Assembly: GCA_017472115.1 (NCBI GenBank)
Contig: JAFUQW010000090.1
Location: 1 to 17,752 of the forward strand
DNA: 17,752 bases
Source of the DNA: Bacteroidales bacterium
Lineage (GTDB): Bacteria; Bacteroidota; Bacteroidia; Bacteroidales; UBA932
Direction of reading: 5' to 3'
The translations under genes and the position numbers were made by a program. Within the stretch, counting starts at the first letter, position 1, and the number at the start of each line of letters is the position of its first letter. Below the pieces are notes generated by a model. The model was not told the DNA's origin, searched no databases, and saw only the letters and a program-made list of their open reading frames with translations. Of the stretch, positions 7,658 to 16,184 are shown piece after piece.

Positions 7658-8974
7658 CTAGCAATACATGTTGACAATCGCTTCGTAAAGTTCCTGCTTG
7701 CCTGAAGTCTGCTTAGGCTCGCCGACCTGCCTGCCGTACTCGTAAGCTTCTTCGAAAGTCATCTGACCGTCCTCGAACTTCTTTCCAAGTCCTGCATCAA
7801 AGCTTGCATATCTGTCTGCCACCATCTTTGGAAGAGGTGATTCTTCGAGGATGGCTGCAGCACTTTCGAGCGCACGTGCCATCGCATCCATAGCTGCGAT
7901 ATGAGAGATGAAGATATCCTCGAGATCAGTTGAGTTGCGACGGGTCTTGGCATCGAAGTTTGTACCGCCGTTTCCGAAACCGCCGTTGCGGATGATCTGG
8001 AGCATAGCCTGGGTCAGATCGAATGCGTCGATCGGGAACTGGTCTGTGTCCCATCCGTTCTGATAGTCTCCACGGTTGGCGTCGATCGATCCGAGCATGC
8101 CGGCATCAACAGCACAAGCAAGTTCGTGCTCGAATGTATGACCGGCGAGAGTAGCATGATTGACCTCGATATTAACCTTGAAGTCCTTGTCGAGACCGTT
8201 GGCTCTAAGGAAGCCGATGACAGTCTCGGTATCGACGTCATACTGATGCTTGGTCGGTTCCATCGGCTTAGGTTCGATGAGGAATGTGCCTGTGAATCCC
8301 TTGCTGCGTGCATAGTCGCGTGCCATGCGCAGCATTGTGGCAAGATGTGACTTCTCACGCTTCATATCTGTGTTGAGAAGTGACATATAGCCTTCGCGGC
8401 CACCCCAGAACACATAGTTTGTTCCACCGAGTTCGATGGTTGCATCGATCGAGTTCTTGATCTGTACTATAGCCCTTGCCACTACATCGAAGTCCGGATT
8501 GGTTGCAGCTCCGTTCATATAGCGTTTGTGGCCGAACACGTTTGCAGTTCCCCAGAGAAGCTTGATTCCGGTCTCAGCCTGCTTCTGCTTCAGGTAAGCC
8601 ACGATCTCCTTGAGGTTCGCTTCGTACTCCTCCACCGTAGCGGCCTCAGCCACAAGATCCACATCATGGAAGCAGTAGTATCCGATACCCATCTTCTGCA
8701 TGAATTCGAATCCTGCGTCAACCTTGTCTTTTGCAGCCTGGATAGGGCAGGCAGCTTCATTCCACGGGAATGTCTTTGTGCCGCCTCCGAACTGGTCCGC
8801 TCCTTCTGCACAGAGTGTGTGCCACCATGCCATGGCGAATTTGAACCAGTCCTTCATTGTCTTTCCGAGGACTATCTTCTCTGCATCATAATAACGGAAT
8901 GCCAGCGGATTTCTGCTGTCTTTGCCTTCGAAAGGGATCTTGCCGATCTCAGGGAAAAATTCTCTTGTTGCCAT
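7658..8974 (-). CDS. xylA: Xylose isomerase
   Basis: A 438-residue class II xylose isomerase (EC 5.3.1.5), converting D-xylose to D-xylulose in the cytoplasm with two divalent metals. All key residues can be placed: catalytic His103 and Asp106 in FHDVD; metal ligands Glu234 and Lys236 in FLIEPKP; Glu270 and His273 in EVNHATLAGHTFEHE; Asp298 in GSIDANRGD; Asp309 and Asp311 in GWDTDQFP; and Asp341 in GGTNFDAKTRR. These follow the E. coli numbering at a constant offset of two. The protein is full length and uninterrupted. It is the third gene of the operon, 28 bases after xylB. A product of this type from gut Bacteroidales is known to be closely related to the fungal enzymes acquired from bacteria. 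Confidence 0.97.
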   Translation of the reverse strand: MATREFFPEIGKIPFEGKDSRNPLAFRYYDAEKIVLGKTMKDWFKFAMAWWHTLCAEGADQFGGGTKTFPWNEAACPIQAAKDKVDAGFEFMQKMGIGYYCFHDVDLVAEAATVEEYEANLKEIVAYLKQKQAETGIKLLWGTANVFGHKRYMNGAATNPDFDVVARAIVQIKNSIDATIELGGTNYVFWGGREGYMSLLNTDMKREKSHLATMLRMARDYARSKGFTGTFLIEPKPMEPTKHQYDVDTETVIGFLRANGLDKDFKVNIEVNHATLAGHTFEHELACAVDAGMLGSIDANRGDYQNGWDTDQFPIDAFDLTQAMLQIIRNGGFGNGGTNFDAKTRRNSTDLEDIFISHIAAMDAMARALESAAAILEESPLPKMVADRYASFDAGLGKKFEDGQMTFEEAYEYGRQVGEPKQTSGKQELYEAIVNMYC

Positions 8975-9002
8975 AATGTATGTTTTATGTTTGTTTTTGA
9001 TA

Positions 9003-10472
9003 TTATTCTGACAGAATATCTTTCCAGCGTGAATATGCGTCCAGAAGAGGGGTGGAAGTGCGCGGATGGATCACTGCGAGTTTTTCAAGGGTGGCAAAAG
9101 CCTCAGTATTGTCTTTATAATAGCCTGAGCCTATTCCTGCTCCCTTTGCCGCACCGACTGATCCGTCGGTGTCATATAATTCAATGAGTGCTCCGGTCAC
9201 ATCAGCAAGAGCCTGTCTGAATACAGGACTGAGGAACATGTTGGCATGACCGGCATGAATCTTCTTCACCTGCATGCCCATCTGCTCCATGATGTCTATG
9301 CCGTATTTGAATGAGAACACGATACCTTCCTGTGCTGCACGCAGAAGATGTGCGCGACCGTGACGGTTGAAATCCAGTCCATGAAACGAGCTTCCCACTT
9401 CCTTGTTGCCGAGCATCCTCTCCGCTCCGTTTCCGAACGGGAGGACGCACAGTCCGTCCGATCCATCCGGAGCGGTAGCCGCGAGTTCGTTCATCTGAGA
9501 ATAATCCAGTTCCGGAGCGACATTCCTTTTCATCCATGAATTGAGTATGCCCGTACCGTTGATGCACAGAAGAACTCCGAGACGGGACTGATCAGATGTA
9601 TGATTGACATGAGCAAAGGTGTTGACACGAGATTGCGGATCATGATTCACCTCGCCAAGCACACCATACACCACTCCGGAAGTTCCTGCTGTCGATGCGA
9701 TTTCTCCGGGATTGAACACATTGAGAGACAAGGCATTATTTGGCTGGTCTCCTGCACGGTAGGTCACCGGTGTGCCTTCTGCAAGTCCAAGCTCAGCTGC
9801 CGCAGAAGCAGTCAGCCTGCCTTGTTCGGCAAAAGTCGGGACGACGTCCGGAATCATCGAGCGGTCGATTCCATAGTAATCAAGAAGTTCACCTGAGATA
9901 CATTCATCCTTGAAGTCCCAGAATATGCCCTCCGAGAGTCCGGATACGGTTGTGCAGACCTCGCCTGTCATCTTCATGGCAATGTAGTCTCCGGGAAGCA
10001 TTATCTTATATATCTTCTCGTACAGTTCCGGTTCGTTTTCTCTGACCCACGCAAGCTTTGATGCAGTGAAATTTCCGGGAGAGTTGAGAAGATGGGACAG
10101 ACAGAATTCTTCCCCAAGAGCTTCGAATGCCTTGTTTCCATATGGCACCGCGCGGGAATCACACCAGATTATGGATGGCCTGAGCACATTGAGGTCCCTG
10201 TCCACACAGACAAGTCCATGCATCTGATAGGAAATACCGATGCATTTAATTTCATGAGGATCTGTACCGGTCGAGGCAAGCACATCAGCGACTGCTGCCT
10301 TGAGACAGTCCCACCAGGATTCAGGGTCCTGCTCCGCCCACCCTTTGCGGAGAGCCTTTATCGGAGCTTCCGATTTCGGATAGAATGCTGAGGCACAGAG
10401 AATCCCGTTTTCGAGACCCACCAATGAGACCTTGACTGACGAAGATCCCACATCAATACCAAGACTTTTCAT
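9003..10472 (-). CDS. xylB: Xylulokinase
   Basis: A 489-residue FGGY-family sugar kinase (EC 2.7.1.17) phosphorylating D-xylulose to xylulose 5-phosphate. The N-terminal phosphate-binding segment is LGIDVGSSSVK (4-14) with Asp7. SYQMHGLV (81-88) carries the Met-His pair typical of xylulokinases. The catalytic base is Asp242 in RAGDQPNNA. The ATPase glycine segment STAGTSGVV (260-268) and the C-terminal GGHANMF-like stretch (here HAGHANMF) are present. The start at ATG 10472 lies two bases after the alpha-xylosidase stop, so translation is probably coupled. Specificity among FGGY kinases is set mainly by the xylA and xylE neighbours and by the YQMHG motif. Confidence 0.95.
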   Translation of the reverse strand: MKSLGIDVGSSSVKVSLVGLENGILCASAFYPKSEAPIKALRKGWAEQDPESWWDCLKAAVADVLASTGTDPHEIKCIGISYQMHGLVCVDRDLNVLRPSIIWCDSRAVPYGNKAFEALGEEFCLSHLLNSPGNFTASKLAWVRENEPELYEKIYKIMLPGDYIAMKMTGEVCTTVSGLSEGIFWDFKDECISGELLDYYGIDRSMIPDVVPTFAEQGRLTASAAAELGLAEGTPVTYRAGDQPNNALSLNVFNPGEIASTAGTSGVVYGVLGEVNHDPQSRVNTFAHVNHTSDQSRLGVLLCINGTGILNSWMKRNVAPELDYSQMNELAATAPDGSDGLCVLPFGNGAERMLGNKEVGSSFHGLDFNRHGRAHLLRAAQEGIVFSFKYGIDIMEQMGMQVKKIHAGHANMFLSPVFRQALADVTGALIELYDTDGSVGAAKGAGIGSGYYKDNTEAFATLEKLAVIHPRTSTPLLDAYSRWKDILSE

Positions 10473-10474
10473 GA

Positions 10475-13336
10475 CTACAATCTTATTGAGAGTTCCGAAC
10501 CGTCATATCTTACTGCGACAGCCTTTCCTTTGCCGTTCTTCGAAACAGGGATCACATTGAACACGCGTTCCTGAAGCATACCCGGGAATTCTCCGCGACG
10601 TTCACCTATCGTCAGGATTCCTTCAGAGTCGTCATATCCGAAATCTATCATTGCATATGCGCCCTTCTCATAGTTGTAATTGACATTCTCGTCCTCATAG
10701 AGGGTGAATTCTCCGTCTGCTCCCTTATATACATAAAGGTCGATGACTTCTGCAGGCTTTTCATCCGACCATTGCATGTCAGGACCTGCCGGCACAATCG
10801 AGCCTGCACGGACATACAGAGGTATCCTCTCATAAGGAGCAGCGACAAGTTTCTTCATACCGCCATCGAGGAATTTTCCTGTATAATAGTCATACCATCC
10901 TTCACATTCAGGGAAATATACTTCGCGCGTACGTGCACCATATTCATATACAGGAGCGACAAGGAAAGACGGTCCGAACATATATGTATCCCCGATATTC
11001 ATGACTTCCCGATCTTCCATGAAGTCCATCACCAACGGCCTCATGATGGTATAATCCTCAAACCATGTCATTCCTGCCAGAGAATAGATGTATGGCATCA
11101 GGCGATAACGCAACTGAGTATAATAAAGCATGGATTCATATGCCGGATGACCTTCAGGAGCGATTTCCCAAGGCTCGCGGAAAGGATACTGGCCGTGGGA
11201 GCGGAAAAGCGGGCAGAATGCGCCGAACTGGAACCAGCGTGCATTGAGCTCACGCCATTCCTTCTGGTCTGCATTCTCACGGCCCGTCTCATTATAAAGA
11301 TTCTGACCAGCCACATAGCGGTTCTCGACGCAGAAACCTCCTATATCCATAGTCCAATATGGAATACCGCTTATGGCATAGTTGAGACCGGCAGAAATCT
11401 GTGCCTTCATATCTTCCCATCTTGTGGCGATGTCACCGCTCCATGTAGCTGTCGAATATCTCTGCAGACCGGCAAATCCGCTTCGTGTCAGCAGGAATAC
11501 CCTCTTGTCCGGATCGACTCCGCGCTGACCGTTATAGATAGCATCGGCATTCACGATAGAATACGCATTGAAGAACTCGGTTGACGAGCCCAGAGCTGTA
11601 GGGCCGCAGAGCGCCTTGCGGTAATCCATGTCTGTACAGTCACGTACATTAGGCTCGGAAGCGTCCATCCACCACGCATCTATGCCGAGCGGATAATAAT
11701 GCTCATACATCTGATTCCAGAAAAGCTTGCGCGCTTCCAGAGCATAGGCATCATAAAAGCCATAGAGATAGCCCTTGCCTATCCAGTCACGGATTCCGTC
11801 CTCGTTGGCCTTGTTGTACATCCAGCCTTTATCATTGAATTCCTTGTAATGTTCCGTTTCCAGATAGAACTTTGGCCATACGGAGATCATCATCCTTCCG
11901 TTCATGTCATGGATGGAATCCACCATTGCCTTCGGATCAGGGAAACGGGCCGGATCGAATTCATGGCTGCCCCATGCATCCTCTTCCCAGTGACTCCAGT
12001 CCATAACGATGTTATCGATAGGGAAATTCCTCTTCCTGAAACCTTCCAATGCCTCTATCATTTCCGTCGATGTCTTGTAACGTTCACGGCTCTGCCAGTA
12101 ACCCATAGCCCATTTAGGCATGACAGGCGACTTTCCTGTAAGTTGACGGTATCCGCTGATTATTTCATCCATATCATCACCCGCGATGAAATACCAGTCC
12201 ATCTGCTTAGTCATCTCACTCCACCATGAATGCTTTGCCTGTTCGCATTCATTCACGAGAGGATAGACCCTGAGACCACAATATGAGACATCTCCGTCAG
12301 GCTTCCATGTCACCTTGACAGGAGTCTTTTCTCCTGCTGTCAGAGAACAGCTGAACTTGAAGCTGTTAGGATTCCATGCAGTCCTCCATCTCTCCGGAAC
12401 GACCGTCTCTCCTCCTACCTCGACCGTGGTATATCCTGCATAATAAAGAATAAACTGATAGTTTCCTGACTCAGGAGCCTCGATGAAACCCTCATATGTC
12501 ACTTCCGATCCATAGAGACGGAATCCTTCAGGAAGATTCACCACACGCGCCATTTCGGGAGCGACGAGATGCTCGAAATACAGCTGAGGCTCGGTACGTA
12601 CGAGTGTTTCCCCTTCCGCAGGAACATATGTACCTGTAAGCCCCCCTTCCTTTCCTTCAGCATCATATACCTTGAACACCTCAGGCAACTGGCTGTAGCC
12701 GTCGGGATTACCGAAACGCATCATCGAATAGCTGTCCATAAGGACACCATATCCCTTGTTTGAAACTATGAAAGGCACAGACACCTTCGTGTTGTACTGA
12801 AAGAGTTCTTCATTCTTTCCTTTATAGTTGAATTCATCTGCCTGATGCTGTCCCAAGCCATAAAAGGCCTCGTCATCAGGAGATTCGAACACCTGGCGGA
12901 ATGTCCAGCCGCGGGTACCCTCGACTTCTATCGGTTCGAAGGTCTTTCCCCCGCCGGCTTCTTCACGAAGCATTACATTTCCTGACAGATCGGAGAACCA
13001 GACCTCACCGGTCGAGATGCGCACATTGGCCTTCAAGGCCGCTGTTGTAACGGTCACGACATCATCGGAAGATTCAACCGTGAAAGGTGTTTCAGTCTGA
13101 GACGGAAGTATGATCAGACTCTCAGGATCGGCAAAACGTCTCTCGGGAGTAGCCGAGACATGGATGAGTCTGTCACCGACGACCTGAAGGCGTACCAGTC
13201 GGGGGCCGCCTTCTACAGGCAGGCTTACCTTAACTGTAACCGAATCGTCATTCTGTCTGTAATCATTTACGGAGCAACCGCATAGAAGCATACCCGCAAT
13301 CAGGGACGCAGCATAAAAATGTCTGAGTTTCATCAT
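10475..13336 (-). CDS. GH31 alpha-xylosidase lipoprotein with PA14 insert (xyloglucan oligosaccharide type)
   Basis: A 953-residue exported glycoside hydrolase. A lipoprotein signal (1-20) ends in LLCG|C with Cys21. The residues after Cys (SVNDY) lack the dense acidic run that marks surface export in Bacteroidota, so a periplasmic face is more likely. An N-terminal beta-sandwich (about 30-230) is interrupted or followed by a PA14-like insert (about 235-358). The GH31 barrel starts near 400 with PKWAMGYWQSRERY. The catalytic nucleophile is Asp558 in WWMDASEP and the acid/base is Asp635 in TWSGD. C-terminal beta domains follow. A PA14 insert inside GH31 is the hallmark of the xyloglucan alpha-xylosidases BoGH31A and CjXyl31A, which release xylose from oligosaccharide non-reducing ends. 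It heads the xylose operon, directly linking release to uptake. The next ATG (13333) is an alternative start. Confidence 0.93.
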   Translation of the reverse strand: MMKLRHFYAASLIAGMLLCGCSVNDYRQNDDSVTVKVSLPVEGGPRLVRLQVVGDRLIHVSATPERRFADPESLIILPSQTETPFTVESSDDVVTVTTAALKANVRISTGEVWFSDLSGNVMLREEAGGGKTFEPIEVEGTRGWTFRQVFESPDDEAFYGLGQHQADEFNYKGKNEELFQYNTKVSVPFIVSNKGYGVLMDSYSMMRFGNPDGYSQLPEVFKVYDAEGKEGGLTGTYVPAEGETLVRTEPQLYFEHLVAPEMARVVNLPEGFRLYGSEVTYEGFIEAPESGNYQFILYYAGYTTVEVGGETVVPERWRTAWNPNSFKFSCSLTAGEKTPVKVTWKPDGDVSYCGLRVYPLVNECEQAKHSWWSEMTKQMDWYFIAGDDMDEIISGYRQLTGKSPVMPKWAMGYWQSRERYKTSTEMIEALEGFRKRNFPIDNIVMDWSHWEEDAWGSHEFDPARFPDPKAMVDSIHDMNGRMMISVWPKFYLETEHYKEFNDKGWMYNKANEDGIRDWIGKGYLYGFYDAYALEARKLFWNQMYEHYYPLGIDAWWMDASEPNVRDCTDMDYRKALCGPTALGSSTEFFNAYSIVNADAIYNGQRGVDPDKRVFLLTRSGFAGLQRYSTATWSGDIATRWEDMKAQISAGLNYAISGIPYWTMDIGGFCVENRYVAGQNLYNETGRENADQKEWRELNARWFQFGAFCPLFRSHGQYPFREPWEIAPEGHPAYESMLYYTQLRYRLMPYIYSLAGMTWFEDYTIMRPLVMDFMEDREVMNIGDTYMFGPSFLVAPVYEYGARTREVYFPECEGWYDYYTGKFLDGGMKKLVAAPYERIPLYVRAGSIVPAGPDMQWSDEKPAEVIDLYVYKGADGEFTLYEDENVNYNYEKGAYAMIDFGYDDSEGILTIGERRGEFPGMLQERVFNVIPVSKNGKGKAVAVRYDGSELSIRL

Positions 13337-13361
13337 TAATGGCCATTAGTCGTGTGTTATG

Positions 13362-13389
13362 CAAAGATAACCGATTTTCATGAGCCAAA
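13362..13389 (-). promoter_or_regulatory. Candidate promoter of the xylose operon
   Basis: On the minus strand TATCTTTG (13369-13362) matches the -7 consensus TAnnTTTG exactly. A TTTG (13389-13386) lies 16 bases upstream, a little closer than the usual 19-21. Transcription would begin near 13355, leaving a short leader before ATG 13336. The TTTG is part of a T-run that directly follows the palindrome at 13393-13416. Confidence 0.5.
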
Positions 13390-13392
13390 AAA

Positions 13393-13416
13393 TATCACAA
13401 CCTTTCGATTGTGATA
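13393..13416 (-). terminator. Perfect palindrome with T-run: hdeD terminator and/or xylose operator
   Basis: TATCACAA (13393-13400) and TTGTGATA (13409-13416) are perfect 8-base arms around an 8-base spacer. Read on the minus strand, the second arm is followed at once by TTTTTT. That gives an AT-rich stem plus U-tract just after the hdeD stop, which fits an intrinsic terminator. It also abuts the -33 region of the xylose promoter, where a repressor or activator site would be expected. The two roles are not exclusive. Confidence 0.5.
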
Positions 13417-13438
13417 CTATTTTAATTGATTTTGATAC
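13409..13438 (+). repeat. Additional half-site repeat: TTGTGATAC and TTTTGATAC
   Basis: TTGTGATAC (13409-13417) is followed by TTTTGATAC (13430-13438), with starts 21 bases apart, or about two helical turns. With the inverted arm at 13393-13400 this makes three related half-sites upstream of the xylose promoter. The pattern suits a dimeric regulator binding on one face of the DNA, but this is inference. Confidence 0.35.
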
Positions 13439-13443
13439 ATAAT

Positions 13444-14043
13444 CTACTGACGAGGATATTCCCTCTCTATCCTTGTATGCAGATCTTTCAGTTTCAGTGC
13501 TATCGCGCACATCATGACACCGAGCATGAGCAGTCCGAGACCGGCTATCACGATCACCGTATCGATGCCGACACTCAGAGGATTGACAAGTACGAGGATC
13601 GAGAGTATCAGAAGAAGAACGCCTCCACATATGATCCATGCTCCGCCATGAAGTCTGAAGGTTTCAATATCCCCACCGAACGAGATTATCATGAAACTGT
13701 GATAGAGAAGGCATATTCCCATCATTATCGGAAGGGTAAACAGACTCACGGCCGGATAAATACAGAGAAATATACCGAGAAGCAGATCTATGATTCCTCC
13801 GACTATGATATATCCGCGCATCATAAGATAGTTGCCGCTGGTGGCAGCTATTATAAGCTGAGCCGCACCGGAAATCAGGATCAATATGCCGAAGAGAATG
13901 CTCAACGTTACATAGCTCTCGAGCGGAAATACAAATACAGCTATGCCGAGAGCGACGGATAATACTCCGGCAAGCATCAAGAGCCACCAATGCCTGATGG
14001 CACGGGCGGCTCTGTCAATAAGATTTTCAAAATGACGTTTCAT
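13444..14043 (-). CDS. HdeD family (DUF308) membrane protein
   Basis: A 199-residue polytopic inner-membrane protein with six predicted helices, at about 18-38, 42-67, 76-97, 100-121, 131-153 and 158-185. It shows the tandem three-helix repeat typical of the DUF308/HdeD family, for example WWLLMLAGVLSVALGIAVFVFP, with the recurring 'GI..F.P' ends (FVFP at 37-40, CIYP at 94-97, LVNP at 152-155). HdeD in E. coli is linked to acid resistance at high cell density, but biochemistry for the Bacteroidota members is lacking. It sits between transketolase (43 bases upstream) and the xylose operon on the same strand. A hairpin covers its start codon. Any link to pentose use is unproven and may be accidental. 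Confidence 0.8.
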   Translation of the reverse strand: MKRHFENLIDRAARAIRHWWLLMLAGVLSVALGIAVFVFPLESYVTLSILFGILILISGAAQLIIAATSGNYLMMRGYIIVGGIIDLLLGIFLCIYPAVSLFTLPIMMGICLLYHSFMIISFGGDIETFRLHGGAWIICGGVLLLILSILVLVNPLSVGIDTVIVIAGLGLLMLGVMMCAIALKLKDLHTRIEREYPRQ

Positions 14044-14068
14044 AACACTAATAATTAATCAGTGTCAT
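14041..14068 (-). promoter_or_regulatory. Inverted repeat overlapping the hdeD start codon
   Basis: ATAACACT (14042-14049) and AGTGTCAT (14061-14068) pair with one mismatch across an 11-base AT-rich loop. The right-hand end of the minus-strand hairpin includes the ATG at 14043-14041. It could mask translation initiation in RNA, or be an operator. I see no matching -7 box in the 43-base gap. Confidence 0.3.
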
Positions 14069-14086
14069 GAAAATTCAATTTCTATG

Positions 14087-16102
14087 CTAAAACATCGTCT
14101 TTACCTGATCGTAAACATTCTGAGCTGTAAAGCCGAGTTTCTCGTCAAGCACCTTGTAAGGGGCAGAGAAACCAAAACTTTCAAGTCCGAACACCTTGCC
14201 GTTCACGCCTACGAGACCTTCGAGGTTGACAGGCAGACCGGCGGTGAGACCGAAGATCTTTGCTCCATAAGGAAGTATGCTTTCCTGATACTCCCTGGTC
14301 TGACTGCGGAAGAGTCCCTCTGAAGGACAGCTGACCACGCGTACCTTGAGACCGTCGTTGCGGAGGAGAGCCGCACCTGCCACGAGAGTCGATACTTCCG
14401 AACCTGAAGCCACGAGGATAACATCCGGATTCTCATCCGATCCGGCAACTACATATGCTCCCTTGACTGCCTGGGAATAGTCTGTACCCTCAGGAAGGCT
14501 GTCCACATTCTGACGAGAGAATATCAGCGCAGTCGGTGTGTCCATGTTCTCCATTGCCATCTTCCAGCACACAGTCGTCTCATCTGCATCGGCAGGACGA
14601 AGAACGAGTACGGAATTCTTTCCCTTATGGTTCTTCAGCTTCTCCATAAGCCTTATCTGTGCCTCATGCTCCACAGGCTCATGCGTAGGGCCGTCCTCAC
14701 CGACACGGAATGCATCATGAGACCAGACGAATTTTATAGGAACCTGCATGAGCGCAGCCATGCGGATTGCAGGCTTCATATAATCCGAGAACACGAAGAA
14801 GGTACCGCATGCCGACAGCACGCCGCCATGAAGCATCATTCCGATACAGCAGCATGCCATTGTGAGTTCGGCAACACCGGCCTGGAAGAAGGCACCACCG
14901 AAATCCCCGTTCACGAATGCTCGTGTCTTGTTGAGGAAACCGTCTGTCTTGTCTGAATTCGAGAGGTCTGCTGACGAACATACCATATTAGGAACGTTCT
15001 CTGCAAGCATGCCGAGAATGACAGCAGATGCGTTACGGGTAGGAATATCCCTCTTCTGAACAACCGAGTCCCAATCGAGCATCGGAGCCTTTCCGCTGAA
15101 CCAGTCAGCCTGACTTGCAGCGAGTTCAGGATTGGCAGCCGCCCATGCATTCTCTTCCGCATGACGTTCTGCTACAATCGCCTTGAGTTCCTCTGCACGT
15201 TTCGCATAAAGAGCCTTGACTTCATCATAGATCACGAACGGATCATCCGGATTTCCTCCGAGATTGATGACTGTGTTCCTGTATGCATCACCTCCGAGTG
15301 GAGCGCCATGAGTCTTGCAGTTTCGCTCGTATGAAGAATTGTCAGCCTGTCTTGCACCCTTGCCCATCACACATTTTCCTATGATGAGGCTCGGACGGCC
15401 GTTCCTTACCTTCACAGCATCAAGAGCACCACGGATTTCATCGACATCGTTGCCATTGATCTCCATGACATTCCATCCCCATGAACGATATTTGGCAGCT
15501 GTATCTTCATTGATCACATCAGAAGTCTCTGTAGAGAGCTGGATGTCGTTGGAGTCATAGAACATGACGAGGTTGTCAAGTCCCAGAGTACCGGCAACGC
15601 GACCTGCTCCCTGTGAAATCTCTTCCTGTACACCTCCGTCGGATATATAGGCATAAATCGTTTCCTTGCTGAATGTAGGGTTACCGGTACGCGCCGCAAG
15701 GAATTTTGCAGCCATGGCAGCACCTACTGCATATACATGTCCCTGACCGAGAGGGCCTGATGTGTTTTCTATACCTCTGTCGAAATCAACTTCCGGATGG
15801 CCGGGAGTCGGAGAGCCCCACTGACGGAACTGCTTCAGTTCATCAATCGTATATCTGCCGGTCAGCGCAAGCTGGGAATAAAGCATCGGCGACATATGGC
15901 CGGGATCAAGGAAGAAACGGTCACGTCCTTCCCATCTCGGATTTTCAGGATCGTACTGCAGATATTCAGAATAAAGTACATTGATGAAATCTGCACCACC
16001 CATAGCGCCTCCGGGATGTCCTGACTTTGCTTTTTCAACCATTGAAACAGCCAATATGCGGATATTGTCGGCCGCGAGGTTCATTACTCTGTTGTCGTTC
16101 AT
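14087..16102 (-). CDS. tkt: Transketolase
   Basis: A 671-residue, full-length transketolase (EC 2.2.1.1) of the non-oxidative pentose phosphate pathway. It transfers two-carbon units from xylulose 5-phosphate to ribose 5-phosphate or erythrose 4-phosphate. Visible features are His29 in KSGHPGG (26-32), GPLGQG (116-121), and the thiamine diphosphate motif SDGGVQEEISQGAG (154-167) running to Asn185 in YDSND. The catalytic Glu is in the VAELTMACC segment, preceded by GDFGGAFFQAG. The C-terminal domain is intact. It carries its own -7 promoter box and lies upstream of hdeD and the xylose operon on the same strand. This places the enzyme that consumes the xylose pathway's product next to that pathway. 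Read-through into hdeD is possible because no strong terminator is seen. Confidence 0.96.
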   Translation of the reverse strand: MNDNRVMNLAADNIRILAVSMVEKAKSGHPGGAMGGADFINVLYSEYLQYDPENPRWEGRDRFFLDPGHMSPMLYSQLALTGRYTIDELKQFRQWGSPTPGHPEVDFDRGIENTSGPLGQGHVYAVGAAMAAKFLAARTGNPTFSKETIYAYISDGGVQEEISQGAGRVAGTLGLDNLVMFYDSNDIQLSTETSDVINEDTAAKYRSWGWNVMEINGNDVDEIRGALDAVKVRNGRPSLIIGKCVMGKGARQADNSSYERNCKTHGAPLGGDAYRNTVINLGGNPDDPFVIYDEVKALYAKRAEELKAIVAERHAEENAWAAANPELAASQADWFSGKAPMLDWDSVVQKRDIPTRNASAVILGMLAENVPNMVCSSADLSNSDKTDGFLNKTRAFVNGDFGGAFFQAGVAELTMACCCIGMMLHGGVLSACGTFFVFSDYMKPAIRMAALMQVPIKFVWSHDAFRVGEDGPTHEPVEHEAQIRLMEKLKNHKGKNSVLVLRPADADETTVCWKMAMENMDTPTALIFSRQNVDSLPEGTDYSQAVKGAYVVAGSDENPDVILVASGSEVSTLVAGAALLRNDGLKVRVVSCPSEGLFRSQTREYQESILPYGAKIFGLTAGLPVNLEGLVGVNGKVFGLESFGFSAPYKVLDEKLGFTAQNVYDQVKTMF

Positions 16103-16138
16103 TTCGGTATAGTTTAGTCGTTTCGGATTAAAATCTTA

Positions 16139-16146
16139 CAAATGTA
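16139..16146 (-). promoter_or_regulatory. -7 promoter box for transketolase
   Basis: The minus-strand TACATTTG matches TAnnTTTG exactly and lies 36 bases before the ATG at 16102. A -33 TTTG is not evident in the AT-rich 16150-16175 stretch. Transcription would start near 16132. Confidence 0.45.
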
Positions 16147-16184
16147 ATAAATATAAGCCATATTTCATAATCGATCATGCAGAA

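Noticed and set aside
8528..9187. A 219-codon plus-strand open frame across the xylA/xylB junction
   Set aside because: It is fully antisense to xylA and the end of xylB, both unambiguous. It has no recognisable domain and no promoter or start context.
10772..11584. A 270-codon plus-strand open frame inside the GH31 gene
   Set aside because: It is antisense to catalytic-domain and C-terminal coding sequence of the alpha-xylosidase. Its composition is typical of a reversed reading of a real gene.
13393..13416. A CRP/FNR-type binding site
   Set aside because: The arms are in the order TCACA...TGTGA, the reverse of TGTGA-N6-TCACA, and the spacer is eight bases. It is kept as a terminator or an unknown operator.
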